Shown here: piece after piece, positions 41,353 through 51,686 of the stretch | Position numbering within the stretch: position 1 is the first letter of the stretch | Layout: every line of letters starts with the position of its first letter | Assembly (NCBI GenBank): GCA_028564925.1 | Contig: CM053030.1 | Coordinates: forward strand, 271,597,992-271,661,991 | DNA: 64,000 nucleotides | Origin: Lithobates sylvaticus | Taxonomy: Eukaryota; Chordata; Amphibia; Anura; Ranidae | Reading direction: 5' to 3' | Translations under genes and position numbers: made by a program | The notes under the pieces: generated by a model | Told to the model about the DNA's origin: nothing | What the model saw: only the letters and a program-made list of their open reading frames with translations | The model's database searches: none

Positions 41353-43195
41353 TCGGGTAAATGGTTCATTGTCGCCTACATTTTCCATCCATAATGGGAC
41401 GCGACAAGGCTGCCCTCTATCTCCCCTTCTTTATGTCCTTGTCATGGAGCACCTGGCAATCGCCTTGCGCAATAACCCCAATATCTCGGGTGTCTCGATA
41501 GGCCCCATTCATTCCAAGTTGGCTCTCTTTGCGGATGACCTGTTAATGTTTGTAACTCAACCCCATTTATCCTTACCGCATATAATGCGCGAATTCACAA
41601 GGTTTGGCAAGCTGAGTAATTTCAAAGTGAACCATACTAAATCAGAAATTCTGAACATCTCACTGTCCCAGGAGGTCCTTCGCCAAGTATCCACTAACTA
41701 TCCATTTAAAACAGGCTCCACCTCCATCCGTTACCTCGGAACCCAAATACCCACAGAAGGATCCCAACTATTCTCACTAAACTATGCTCCCCTTCTGCTT
41801 AGAACCAAGACGGATCTCTCAAACTACACAAAGAAACACCTATCGTGGCTAGGTAGGGTGAATGCCCTAAAAATGGACGTCCTCCCTCGTTTTCTCTATT
41901 TGTTCCAAACAATCCCCATTTCCATACCCTCCTGGTTCTTTAAGAAGCTCCGCCAACTATTCTCCTCCTTTATCTGGGGAGGGGCGCGTCCTCGGATACG
42001 CTATGAGACTCTCTCGCTCCCCAAGATTCGGGACGGAGCTGGAGCTCCAGATGCCTCTATATACTATAGAGCAGCAGTGCTCACGCGTATACTTAACTGG
42101 TTCTACCATTCCTCCACCAAGCTATGGGTACAAATAGAAAGCCACATCAATTCAATAGATCTATGCGCCTTACCGTGGACGCCTACCGAATTCCTGAAAG
42201 GTGAGATAGCCCTAAGCGACCTCACCCGGCAAACCATACAAATTTGGACCCAAATGAATTCCCCCAAGACCCTATCTCCTCTGAAAGGACCCATGACTCC
42301 ACTGTTTGGGACCCCGGCTTTCCCACCCGCCCTACAGGGAGCAAGCTTTGGACCTTGGTGTAAGGAGAACCACAGACGACTTGCCCAAGTTCTACGCTCA
42401 GACCTTTCTCTGATTCACGACGCTACCCCCGGCCCATCTTCTCATGCCTCGACGCATTGGCTGCAGAGGCAACAAGTGATATCCTTCATTCGCACCTTCC
42501 CATCTCTGCCTGATATACTTGCTGACTTAACAGACTTGGAGAGCATGCTACTCCAGACCGCCCCCCCTACACGTGTAGTCTCTCAACTATACTCTCTCAT
42601 ACATTTGACTTATAACCCTGACCTTCCCCCATACACACAGGCCTGGAAGGAAGACTTGGGTCACTCCATTTCTCCGGTAGACTGGCAAAAGTGCTTCATT
42701 CTGACTCACAAAATATCCCTAGCATCCAAAGCCCAGGAAAAAGGATTCAAGTTGTTAACCCGTTGGTACAGATGCCCCTCGACTTTGCACGTGATAAACC
42801 CGGCGCTCCCGGATACCTGCTGGCGTTGCTTGTTATCCAAGGGAACCTTACTCCACATTTGGTGGGAATGCCCTCCTGTGAGGAGGTTCTGGCAAAAGAT
42901 CCTCGACTTGTACTGCAGACTCATGGCGACCTCAATCACACCCTCTCCTGAGGTAGCTCTGCTATCTTTGCTCCCGGGATCGCTTAAATCGGTCAAAAAA
43001 GACGTTTTGCGTCACTTTTTGGCGGCTGCTAGGACGGTTCTGCCCAGACACTGGAAGTCGACAGGCATGCCTTCCCTGGGGGACTGGGCAATTGAAGTGG
43101 ATCAAATCAATAGGTTGGAACGAATGTTGGCGCAGGAAACGGGTAAAGAGGAACAATTCTCCAAGACCTGGACATCGTGGTCTATGTTTCGATAA
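41353..43195 (+). CDS. L1 ORF2, C-terminal half, unbroken but partial
   Basis: The frame is open from the insertion point to the stop at 43195 (the open frame itself begins a few codons earlier in target DNA). It contains the end of the RT (NGTRQGCPLSPLLYVLVMEH, catalytic LFADDLLMFV near residue 64, FGKLSNFKVNHTKSEILNIS), the thumb region, and IRYLGTQIP. The C-terminal domain has a CCHC knuckle (DTCWRCLLSKGTLLHIWWEC) and the ending SKTWTSWSMFR. The endonuclease and first half of the RT are missing from 5' truncation, so it has no activity alone. It is the best-preserved ORF2 C-terminus in the window and shows what is lost in the 9649 copy. Confidence 0.88.
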
Positions 43196-43742
43196 TCCTC
43201 AGAATTTATTCCATGGGCCACAGAGGACCCTACCGACGCACCTGTGTAACCAGAGTGGAATGCCTCTAAATTTCTACATTCCTCAATGCCTTGACCCCTC
43301 TATCCCTACTCTTTCTATCTTTTTCTCCTTTCCCTTGTAAATGTTACAGGATTACCCGACCACCTAATTCACATCCCTAATCTCACCAGACCGGAACGGT
43401 GGCACGCACAGAGCTTCCCCCGCAGTGAGAACGCGCTCAACATAGTAACAAATGCCCTAACCTACCTGTATTGAGTGGGCACCACTCAATGAGCAGATAG
43501 TGGTGCCCACACTCCCTGATTACATCCAGATTAGACGCTGTAGGTTTACAGGCATATTTATCTCACTACATCAAGTGAAGCTACTATACTTCCTAAACCA
43601 TGAGACGATACGACACGTTGCAAAGTTGTATGTATCTTTATATATATTTATATATATGTTTATGTGTTCCTGAAGACATGTATGTCTAATGTATACCTTT
43701 TTCTACTGCTGTTTTTCTATCTCAATAAAATAAGATTGAATT
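41353..43742 (+). mobile_element. Young 5'-truncated L1
   Basis: Flanked by AAAAAAATTGTACCT at 41338-41352 and 43743-43757 (the leading As are ambiguous with the tail). It starts inside the ORF2 reverse transcriptase, keeps the whole 3' part of ORF2 unbroken, and has a 3' UTR (43196-43742) with CTCAATAAAATAAGATTG before a short tail. An unbroken 616-codon frame implies recent insertion. Confidence 0.92.
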
Positions 43743-43957
43743 AAAAAAATTGTACCTCCCTATTGAAATGAATTGAAATGAATGGAAAATGCATCAAAAG
43801 CGTAGCTGCAGTTGCGTTTATGGTGCGTTTGAATCACATGACCTTTTTTTCACAAGTACAGGCTTATGTCAGGCAACCAGAAAATACACTGGAAACAAGG
43901 CAAAAATGCACATGCACCTTACCATATTTTTGCAACAGAGCAGTGTGAAAGCAGCCT

Positions 43958-44210
43958 TAGGCTAGGTTCACACATGTCCGGCTGCGGTTTTCAGTCCGGA
44001 GAAGTTTTGTTTACCAGTTCAGGTGCAAATTTTTTACTTGAATTCGAACACAAAATTGCACAGGACTCACAGAAAAAAATAGACTGCAGCCATCCCGGAC
44101 ATGTGTGAACAGGCTCCATTGAAACCTGGGTATGGTTCACATGTTATGCGAATTGGATGTGGTTCAAAACGCATCCAATTTGCATATATGTGAACCAAGC
44201 GTTACGGAGT
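43958..44210. mobile_element. Two small hairpin MITEs
   Basis: The first (about 43958-44115) has TIRs AGGCTAGGTTCACACATGTC and GGACATGTGTGAACAGGCT. The second (about 44133-44203) pairs GGTTCACATG...GAATTGGATG with CATCCAATTTG...ATGTGAACC. They belong to the 'GGTTCACAC' style of amphibian MITEs. Superfamily uncertain. Confidence 0.6.
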
Positions 44211-44920
44211 ATGTAGATTCTTTATTATTTAATCCTTGCCTGTGGGCCTGTTTAAGCTGGTGCTATGACTGCTGCCCCAGGTTTCCCGATTCAGGGTGGT
44301 TTCTTTCTCTTGAAGCATCCTATGAAGTCATTCTTGTATGTAGGAACTAGAGTTGTGTCTTCCTCCACTGTGTGCATGAACAGAAACACACATCCTCATA
44401 GCTAAGGATGGCAAGGCACTCTTCTATTCCTCCCTTCTCCAAGCAAACAGACTTGCTTAGGGACTGCTTTGTCCACTGTTAAAAGTACAAGTTCACTTTT
44501 TAGAAAAATTCATAATAAAACACATATTTTTCAGGTGTTTTTTTTTTTGGAGCCTGTAAAGCTTTCCACCAGAAAACAGCAGATTGCTGTTGCCATGCAG
44601 GTCTGCTCTAGAGTATCTGTGTGCCCATACATCCTGTACAGGCAAGCAGATACAATCTGACAGAAATAATCAATGAATTGTCACAGCGCTCCACAGCGCA
44701 GTGGTAGTTTATTGAGAACAACAAGCCAACAGCCTCAAAGGATGTCGAGGCTTTCCTGTGAAGACTAGAATTTCAGGGAAGCGGTACTAAAAGAGCAGAA
44801 GCCAGCAGCATTGAAAGTTGTAAACTGTAAGTGCTTGGATTAGACTTTCAGTAGTACTTTTTTTTGGGAATGTTTATTTCATTGTGCTCAGTTGTGTTAA
44901 ATTAATAAATGCTGAGGGTT
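44211..44920. other. Unassigned sequence
   Basis: About 700 bp of mixed composition with no recognised repeat or protein. Short open frames (for example 44132-44350) have no family signature. It is one of the few candidates for unique DNA. Confidence 0.45.
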
Positions 44921-44924
44921 TTAA

Positions 44925-45323
44925 AGTGATATTAAAGTCTAGTTTTTTTTTTCTTTGCCTAAAAATAACAAACATCTTATGCTTACCTGCTCTGTGCAGA
45001 GGTTTTGCATAGAGCAGCCTGGATCCTCCTCTTCTCAGGTCCCTCTTCGGCTCTCCTGGACCCTCGCTCCTGACGAGTACCCCCACAGCAAGCCGCTTGC
45101 TATGGGGGCACCCGAGCTGAGCCGCAGCTCTGTGTGTCCATTCAGACACGGAGCCCCGGCTAGGCCCCACCCATCTCCTCATTCGCTGACTGCTACTAAA
45201 CTGCTACTAAAGTAAATATCTTCTAAATGGTGCACGTTTAGGGGATATTTACTGTTTGTACAGGTACACCTTATTATAGGTGTACCTGTAGGTATAAATG
45301 AAAAAGGGAACTTTACTACTGCT
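44925..45323. mobile_element. piggyBac-like MITE, 'AGTGRTATTAAAGT' family
   Basis: TTAA at 44921-44924 and 45324-45327. Ends AGTGATATTAAAGT and ACTTTACTACTGCT are inverted. The interior has GGTTTTGCATAGAGCAGCC and CCTCCTCTTCTCAGGTCCCT, shared with 53431-54167. Non-coding. Confidence 0.75.
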
Positions 45324-45362
45324 TTAATAATACAGAACTGAAAAGTCAGAGGGAAAGAATTC

Positions 45363-45688
45363 TAATGCCGCGTACATACGGTCGGAATTCTCGTCGGAAA
45401 AAGCTCTGATGGTTTCCCCGTCGGAATTCCGACGGAATTTCGTTCAAACTGTCTTGCCTACACACGGTCACACCAAATTCCAACGGTCAATAACACCACG
45501 CCTTAAAAAACATTCGACTGCACTATAAAAGGGAAGTTTAATGCTTCTGAGCATGCATCAAATTGTTTCCGAGCATGCGCCGGAATTTTGCGTGTCGGAA
45601 TTGCATACACACGATCGGAAAATCCAATAGAAAAGCTCCCATCGGACTGTTTCCATCGGAAATTCCGACCGTGTGTACGCGGCATTAG
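45363..45688. mobile_element. Harbinger-like MITE, 'TGCCGYGTACAC' family
   Basis: Starts CTAATGCCGCGTACATACGG and ends GACCGTGTGTACGCGGCATTAG, inverted repeats of at least 20 bp with two mismatches. The subterminal CGGAATTC/GAATTCCG palindromes match the 39896 copy. Confidence 0.72.
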
Positions 45689-45879
45689 CCATCATACTTG
45701 TTCCAGGTCAGGGACTCAGAACTCAGAACTGAAGTAAGTGGCTCAGCATAGCAATCAAGGAACTAGAATTTTCAAGTCAGCAATGAACTTACACATGCAT
45801 TTAATATAAAGCTTCAGAGGCGTAATAATTCTTTTTTTACATTCCTCTGAACATACTTTCAGTAAAAGTCTTAAATTAA

Positions 45880-46549
45880 CCACTTGCTGACCAGCTCCTG
45901 TACATATACGGCGGTAGGTTGGCTCACCTGCGCAAATCGTCGTATATGTACAGTGGCTCCTTTAAGAGCCATAGTGCGTGGTCGGCGGGGCGTGATCGCT
46001 GCCGGCCACCTGCAATCGCGGGCACGAGAGCCAGAACGGGGAGTCCTCATTCTGACAGGGGAGTAGAGACATATCTGCTGTTTGCAGTAATTGCGAACAG
46101 CGATATGTCTCCTTCCCCAGTCAGACCCATCCCTCCACAGTTAGAAACACTAACTAGGTAACACATTTAACCCCTTAATTGCCCCCTAGTGTTAACCGCT
46201 TCTCTGCCAGTGACATTTAAACAGTAATCAGTGCATTTTTATAGCACTGATCGCTGTATAAATGCCATTGGTCCCAAAATGTGTCAAAAGTGTCCGATCT
46301 GTCTGCCGCAATGTCGCAGTCCCGCTAAAAATCACAGATCACCGCCATTACTAGTAAAAAATAAATAATAAAAATGCCATAAATCTATCCTTTTTTGTAG
46401 ATGCTTTAACTTTTGGGCAAACCAATCAATATACCCTTATTGGGATTTTTTACCAAAAATATGTAGAAGAATACATATTGGCCTAAACTAATGAAGAAAT
46501 GTGTTTTTTTTTTATGTTTTTTTGGATATTTATTATAGCAAAAAGTCAA
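45880..46549 (+). mobile_element. piggyBac-like MITE, left half
   Basis: TTAA at 45876-45879 then CCACTTGCTGACCAGCTCCT. The interior (CCTTTAAGAGCC, GCACTGATCGCTGTATAAAT, ATGTAGAAGAATACATATTGG) matches the order in 35958-36928 read in reverse. It runs into the minisatellite at 46551 and no right terminus reappears after 48052. Confidence 0.7.
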
Positions 46550-46550
46550 A

Positions 46551-48052
46551 GGGGGAGCAGAGGTTAGCTCTGCACAGAGGGGGGAGGGCAGAGGTTAGCT
46601 CTGCACAGAGTGGGGAGGGCAGAGGTTAGCTCTGCACAGGGGGGACAGAGGTTAGCTCTGTACAGGGGGGGCAGAGGTTAGCTCTGCACAGAGGGGGGGC
46701 AGCGGTTGGCTCTGCACAAAGGAGGGGGCAGAGGTTAGCTCTGCACCTAGAAGGGGGCAGAGGTTAGCTCTGCACAGAGGGGGGGCAGAAGTTAGCTCTG
46801 CACGGGGGGGCAGAGGTTAGCTCTGCACAGAGGGGGGGCAGAGGTTAGCTCTGCATTGGGGGGAGGCGAGCTGTGCAAAGGGGGGGCGGAGTGAGCTGTG
46901 CAAAGGGGGGTAAATTGTTGTAGGTGATACAAAGGTGAGCTGTGCATGTGCAGCACGGGTGCTAAGGTGAGATGTGGGTCAGTAGTAGAGGTGAGCTGTG
47001 GATAGGACAGGGCAGAGGTGAGCTGTGGACAGGACAGAGGTGAGCTGTGGATGGGGGTGGTTGCGCAGGTGAGCTGTGCACAGGGGGTGTATTGGTGTGT
47101 AGGTGTGATACAAAGGTGAGCTGATGTGCATGTGCAGCACGGGTGCCAAGGTGAGCTGTGGGTCAATAGTAGAGGGGAGCTGTGGGTCAACGGTGAAGGT
47201 GAGAGCTGTGGGTCAATGGCGGAGGTAAGCTGTGGACAGGGCAGAGGTGAGTTGTGCCTGGGCGGGGGGGGGGGGCATAGCGGAGGTGAGCTGTGCACAG
47301 GGTGGGGGCAGAGTTGAGCTGTGCACGGGGTGGGTGGCAGAGGTTAGCTGTGCACGGGATGGGAGGGCAGAAGTTAGCTGTGAATGGGGTGGGGGGCAAG
47401 TTAGCTGTGCATGGGGTGGGGGGGCAGAGGTGAGCTGTGGACAGGGTGGGGGTAGAGGTGAGCTGTGTACGGGGTGGGGGCAGAAGTTAGCTGTGCACAG
47501 GGTGGGGGGCAGAGGTTAGCTGTGCACGGGGTGGGGGGGCAGAAGTTAGCTGTCCACGGGCTGGGGGGGCAGAGGTGAGCTGTGCACGGGGGGCAAAGGT
47601 GAGCTGTGCACGGGGGGCAAAGGTGAGCTGTGCACGGGGGGCAAAGGTGAGCTGTGCACGGGGGGCAAAGGTGAGCTGTGCACAGGGGGGGCAGAGGTGA
47701 CCTGTGCAAGGGGGGGGGGGGGCAGAGGTGACCTGTGTACGGGGGGGCAGAGGTGACCTGTGCACGGGGGGGGGGGCAGAGGTGACCTGTGCACAGGGGG
47801 AGCAGAGGTGAGCTGTGGTTAGGGGTGCAGAGGTGAGCTGTGGTTAGGGGGTGCAGAGGTGAGCTGTGAACAGGGGGTGCAGAGGTGAGCTGTGCAGGGG
47901 GGCAAAGGTGAGCTGTGCACGGGGGGGGCAGAGGTGACCTGTGCAAGGGGGGCAGAGGTGACCTGTGCAGGGGGGGCAGAGTGACCTGTGCACGGGGGGG
48001 GGGGGTAGAGGTGACCTGTGCACAGGGGGTGCAGAGGTGAGCTGTGGATAGG
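46551..48052. repeat. G-rich, AGCT-bearing minisatellite, 1.5 kb
   Basis: Some 50-60 imperfect units of 22-36 bp with the core GGGCAGAGGT(T/G)AGCTSTGCAC. Almost every unit carries AGCT and a G run (up to about 12 G) on the plus strand. Subtypes are ordered: TTAGCTCTG units at the left (46551-46860), GTGAGCTGTG units in the middle and right, four nearly identical 24-bp units at about 47583-47690, and GTGACCTGTG units towards the right. A larger segment with GGTGATACAAAGGTGAGCTG and GTGCAGCACGGGTGC is duplicated (about 46920-46995 and 47105-47176). The long proline-rich frames on the minus strand are artefacts of units divisible by three. Confidence 0.95.
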
Positions 48053-48059
48053 GATTGCT

Positions 48060-48312
48060 GTTTGAAAAAGAAAACATTTCTATTGAGGATGGCACAGCAT
48101 ACAGAGCTTAGTAGTGGTCAAATATAGGAAATGCCCATATTTGGGGGGAAAAAAACGGTCACTGGGTGGGTTGAGCCTGTTGGGCAGCTTTACTTTTGAT
48201 TGACAGCACATGGGAGAAAGCAGATTCAAAAGCTGCTATTGGAGTGTACTGCCAATCAAAAGTAAAGCAGACCTGATGGGGAACTAGTTCCCAACAGGCT
48301 CCACCTACCCCA
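48060..48312. repeat. Inverted-repeat MITE-like block
   Basis: From about 48168, GAGCCTGTTGGGCAGCTTTAC and TTTTGATTG pair with CAATCAAAAGTAAAGC and CCCAACAGGCTC near 48250-48302. The first 80 bp (48068-48140, AACATTTCTATTGAGGATGG) may be a scrap of a minus-strand L1 tail. Superfamily unknown. Confidence 0.5.
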
Positions 48313-49414
48313 GTGCAAAACTCCTCAGCCATGCATCTGTCAGTGTGATGGGCGCAGTGGCCGGGGAAGGATGATGGGACAACTCCTACCTCAGTGCAGA
48401 CACAAACCGATTTATATACTTTACCTATCTGCAAGCACTGACATCCTTTATGAATTCCCCTGCATGTCTATATTCTGTGTGCAAAGAAGCATGTCATGGA
48501 TGAGTTTTAGTTTTCACCAACTTATTGTGATGAAGGTTATTCTGTGGATATAAGGACTGTGGCATATGGCATATGCTGTGTATACAGTAAGTAGACTCAG
48601 GTTCTATTATGCCCCTTTAAGCCCCTCCCATTATTAGTGCAGCGTGGCCACACCCACTGCTCATTGCAGTGTGTTGTGCGCACTGTGTGATTGTTCTCCT
48701 TCACAACCCAGCAACACCCCAGTTCCATTACATCACTGCGCACTTCTGAGTTCACATGAAACCCGATTGGCAGACCTGGAGCTAAGCAGTAATGCCAAGA
48801 CAAGCACATTGGCAGCTAGGAGTGCTCTGGTCATCAGATTATCCTGTCCTGGCACTGGTAAAGGCTCATTCATATAATAGCAGAGGGCTGTACACCATAG
48901 GAAAAAAACAACGTATCTCCGCACCCAAGAGTCACATATGTTTGAGTACAGTCATCTGTAGAAATCAATGACAGGCTCCAAATGTATGCTGGTAACAGCA
49001 TGCCTGAGTATTTACATGTATACAGGGGGACATAAACGGCCCTGTCCACATCTAGGGTCACACATCTGTCTACCGGTGTACACAGCAGCCAGTCACTGAT
49101 TTGCACAGGTGGTTGTACACAAGCACCTTTCACTCCTGGGTGCACAGATATGCTTATTTTTTTATGCATCACGACCCGCTATGTCTGTATGAAGAATGTG
49201 CCCATATGCTTAACTCCAGCAAATGATATAATGATCCAGCTTAACATTTTAACCCTAAACACAGGACTAAACCCAGGGCAAAACTACAAGACAGAAAACA
49301 GCAAAAACATTGATTTCTTCATGGGGTCCAATTCTCACAATGAGCTCAGTATCAGAAAGGGGAGTGAAACATCCTTAGGAAAGCATCTTAGGAATGGCAT
49401 GCATTACACACTTA
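48313..49414. other. Unassigned sequence
   Basis: About 1.1 kb with no recognised repeat. Short overlapping frames on both strands near 48597-48924 and 49150-49431 have no family match that I can name. Codon-level evidence is absent and I saw no convincing splice-site pair. Confidence 0.45.
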
Positions 49415-49750
49415 GGTTGGCCATACACTAGACCAGTGATGGCGAACCTTGGCACCCCAGAGGTTTTGGAACTACCTTTGACATGATGCTCAACTACATT
49501 GCAAAGTGCACGATCATGGGAAATTTAGTTCCAAAACATCTGGAGTGCCAAGGTTCACCATCACTGCACCAGACAATTTGATTTTGCATTCTCCTTTAAG
49601 CTGGTCATATTATACAATTTTCTTATTCAATTTCAACCATGTAGTTCAAGGGCCTGTGACTGCATACAATTTTTAAGTGTTTAGGTTTGACCTCATATTA
49701 TTTGGTTTTGTCAAATCTAAAGGAAAATTGTATAATGTAGGGCCACCCTT
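49415..49750. mobile_element. 'GGCCATACACTA' MITE hosting a hAT MITE
   Basis: TTGGCCATACACTAGAC at the left and ATAATGTAGGGCCACCCTTA at the right. The interior AAATTGTATAATGTA and TTAGGTTTGACCTCATATTA recurs reversed at 52222-52420. A hAT MITE (49434-49566) lies inside. Confidence 0.6.
49434..49566. mobile_element. hAT MITE, 133 bp
   Basis: CAGTGATGGCGAACCTTGGC and the complementary GCCAAGGTTCACCATCACTG form 20-bp TIRs with one mismatch. The 8-bp duplication is CACTAGAC (49426-49433) / CACCAGAC (49567-49574). The middle also pairs (GGTTTTGGAACTA with TAGTTCCAAAAC). A familiar vertebrate hAT-type MITE. Confidence 0.88.
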
Positions 49751-49800
49751 AGACTACCAGTAAAGCCCAGCTTGGGGAAACTTTAAAACACAAACTGTAA

Positions 49801-50933
49801 GAGTCCATTCGCACAGGGGCAACACGACTTCCAGCGTGACTTTTGGAGGCAACTTGGACACGACTTGAGTATGAATCACAGCGCGACTTACAACACAACT
49901 TTAAGTTGCCCCCAGGCCAGGCGACTTTGGCCGTGGCCAATCACAGAATAATCAGCTCTCGAGAGGAAACTTCACGCCAAATTTTAAATAAAAAAAACGG
50001 TATGGGTTCCCTTCCAAGAGCATACCAGGCCCTTAGCTCTGGTATGGATTTTAATGGGGACCCCCTACGCCGAAAAAACTGCGTGGGGGTCCCCTCAAAA
50101 TCCATACCAGACCCTTATCCGAGCACGCAGCCCGGCCGGTCAGGAAAGGGGGTGGGGACCAGGCCGCATTCCCTCAACATGGGGGGTGGGTGCCCGTGAG
50201 CCCCCTTTAATAAGGGTGGGGGCCAGGATCTGGGAGTTCCCTTATTAAAGGGGGCTCCCAGATTCCGATAAGCCCCCCGCCCGCAGACCCTGACAACCAA
50301 CGCCCAGGGTTGTCGGGAAGAGGCCCTTGTCCTGATCAACAAAGGGGACAAGGTGCTTTGGAGTGGGGGGGCCGCAGGGCGCCCCCCTTCCCCAAAGCAC
50401 CCACCCCCCATGTTGAGGGCATGCGGCCTGGTACGGTTCAGGAGGAGGGGGGCGCTTGCTCATCCCCAGTCCCTTTCCTGACCGGCCAGGCTGCGTGCTC
50501 GAATAAGGGTCTGGTATGGATTTTAGGGGGACCCCCATGTCGTTTTTTTGGCGTAGGGGGTTCCCATTAAAATCCATACCAGACCGAAGGGCCTGGTATG
50601 CTCTTGGAGGGGAACCCATGACATTTTTTTATTTAAAATTTGGCGTGGTGTTCCCCATCGAGAGCTAATTATTCTGTGAAAGGCGACATTGTCTCTTCAA
50701 TAAAGAAGGAGATTCGACTTGGAGGCGACTTCCATTGAATTCTATGGGTACAAGTCGCCTAGAAGTCGGAATGAAGTAGTACAGGAACCTTTTCTGAAGT
50801 CGGAGCGGCTGCAGTAGTGTGCATTAAGATGGATCCATTCACTTACATAGATTTTTTTTTTATGTAGGGCAACTTGAGGCGACTAGGGGCGACTTGAAGT
50901 CGAATCCAAAGTTGCCCCTGTGTGAATGGACTC
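49801..50933. mobile_element. Harbinger-like element with long internal hairpin
   Basis: Starts GAGTCCATTCGCACAGGGGC and ends GCCCCTGTGTGAATGGACTC, with TAA at 49798-49800 and 50934-50936. Nested within are arms reading GGTATGGGTTCCCTTCCAAG ... CATACCAG (about 49999-50120) and their complement (about 50495-50620), giving a foldback of roughly 600-700 bp with a GC-rich centre (hairpins near 50190-50270). No ORF has family support. The inner foldback may be a separate element carried inside. Confidence 0.75.
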
Positions 50934-51311
50934 TAAGGGTTCATTTCTTGTTTAGTCTAGAGAAGATGAGCAGCACTTTTACTTATCTGATCATCCCCCC
51001 CTCCCCCTATGCTCCAGCTGTCCCTCAGCATCCTCATATCCAATGCAAGGCTATGGACCCTACATTAGTCTTGATGATGTCAGACCCTAGACTGCTGAAG
51101 CAGAGGTAAGAAGACACTGTGGGGATCAGTCTAGCAGCACAGAGGAGCAGAGAATTGGGTAAATCGTATTTTTAATGTCCCATAGATCTAAGCCAGTAAT
51201 TGACTCTTGCAGTGTGGGTGCAGCTCTAATTTTTTATCTGCCTGGAGTTTGGCTTTAACTTTTTAGTGCAAGGGCCTGCCTGATTTTCTACAAACGAAAT
51301 AAATTGCCTAA

Positions 51312-51559
51312 GGCCCCTTTCACACTTGTGTGACTTCAAAGTCGCAGGACTTTACCACGATTTTTGCCACAATTTTAAGGAATGCCTGTGTAAGTGGCAT
51401 CAAAATCGGACCAAAGTAGTGCAGGGACTACTTTGAAGTCGGAACCACTTGAAGTCGTACTAATATGAATGGCTGTCATTGGAAATCATGGGGAACGACT
51501 TGTCATGCTACTTTGCAGTCCCAAATCGTGGGACAAGTCGTAGAAGTGTGAAAGGGGCC
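51312..51559. mobile_element. Harbinger-like MITE, 248 bp
   Basis: GGCCCCTTTCACACTTGTGT to ...AAGTGTGAAAGGGGCC, with TAA at 51309-51311 and 51560-51562. The interior is nearly palindromic around AGTCGCAGGACT / GTCGTAG. Non-coding. Confidence 0.82.
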
Positions 51560-51686
51560 TAAATGTGTCCTCATATTACATTGTTTTTTCAGTCTAAAGA
51601 AGATTGCACAAAGAAAGATTGTACAATCACATTGCATAGTGGATAGCCAGCCTGACCAAAACAATTTAATATGAGGAAAAAGTTAA

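Larger units (their letters stand above)
41240..43956. mobile_element. Harbinger-like MITE split by a young L1
   Basis: The left end GGGCCCTTTCACACTGATCA (41240) and the right end GCAGTGTGAAAGCAGCC (to 43956, followed by TTA) belong together. The L1 at 41353-43742 sits between them. About 330 bp of MITE remains, with no coding function. Confidence 0.6.

Noticed and set aside
47401-47946. A 181-codon proline/histidine-rich minus-strand frame, with several similar frames nearby
   Set aside because: It lies wholly in the minisatellite. Repeat units of 24 and 27 bp keep frames open by arithmetic. There is no start context, domain or neighbouring gene.
46551-48052. An actual immunoglobulin switch region
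   Set aside because: No constant-region exon, I-exon or membrane exon is visible on either side. The array abuts a MITE. Only the sequence resemblance is reported.
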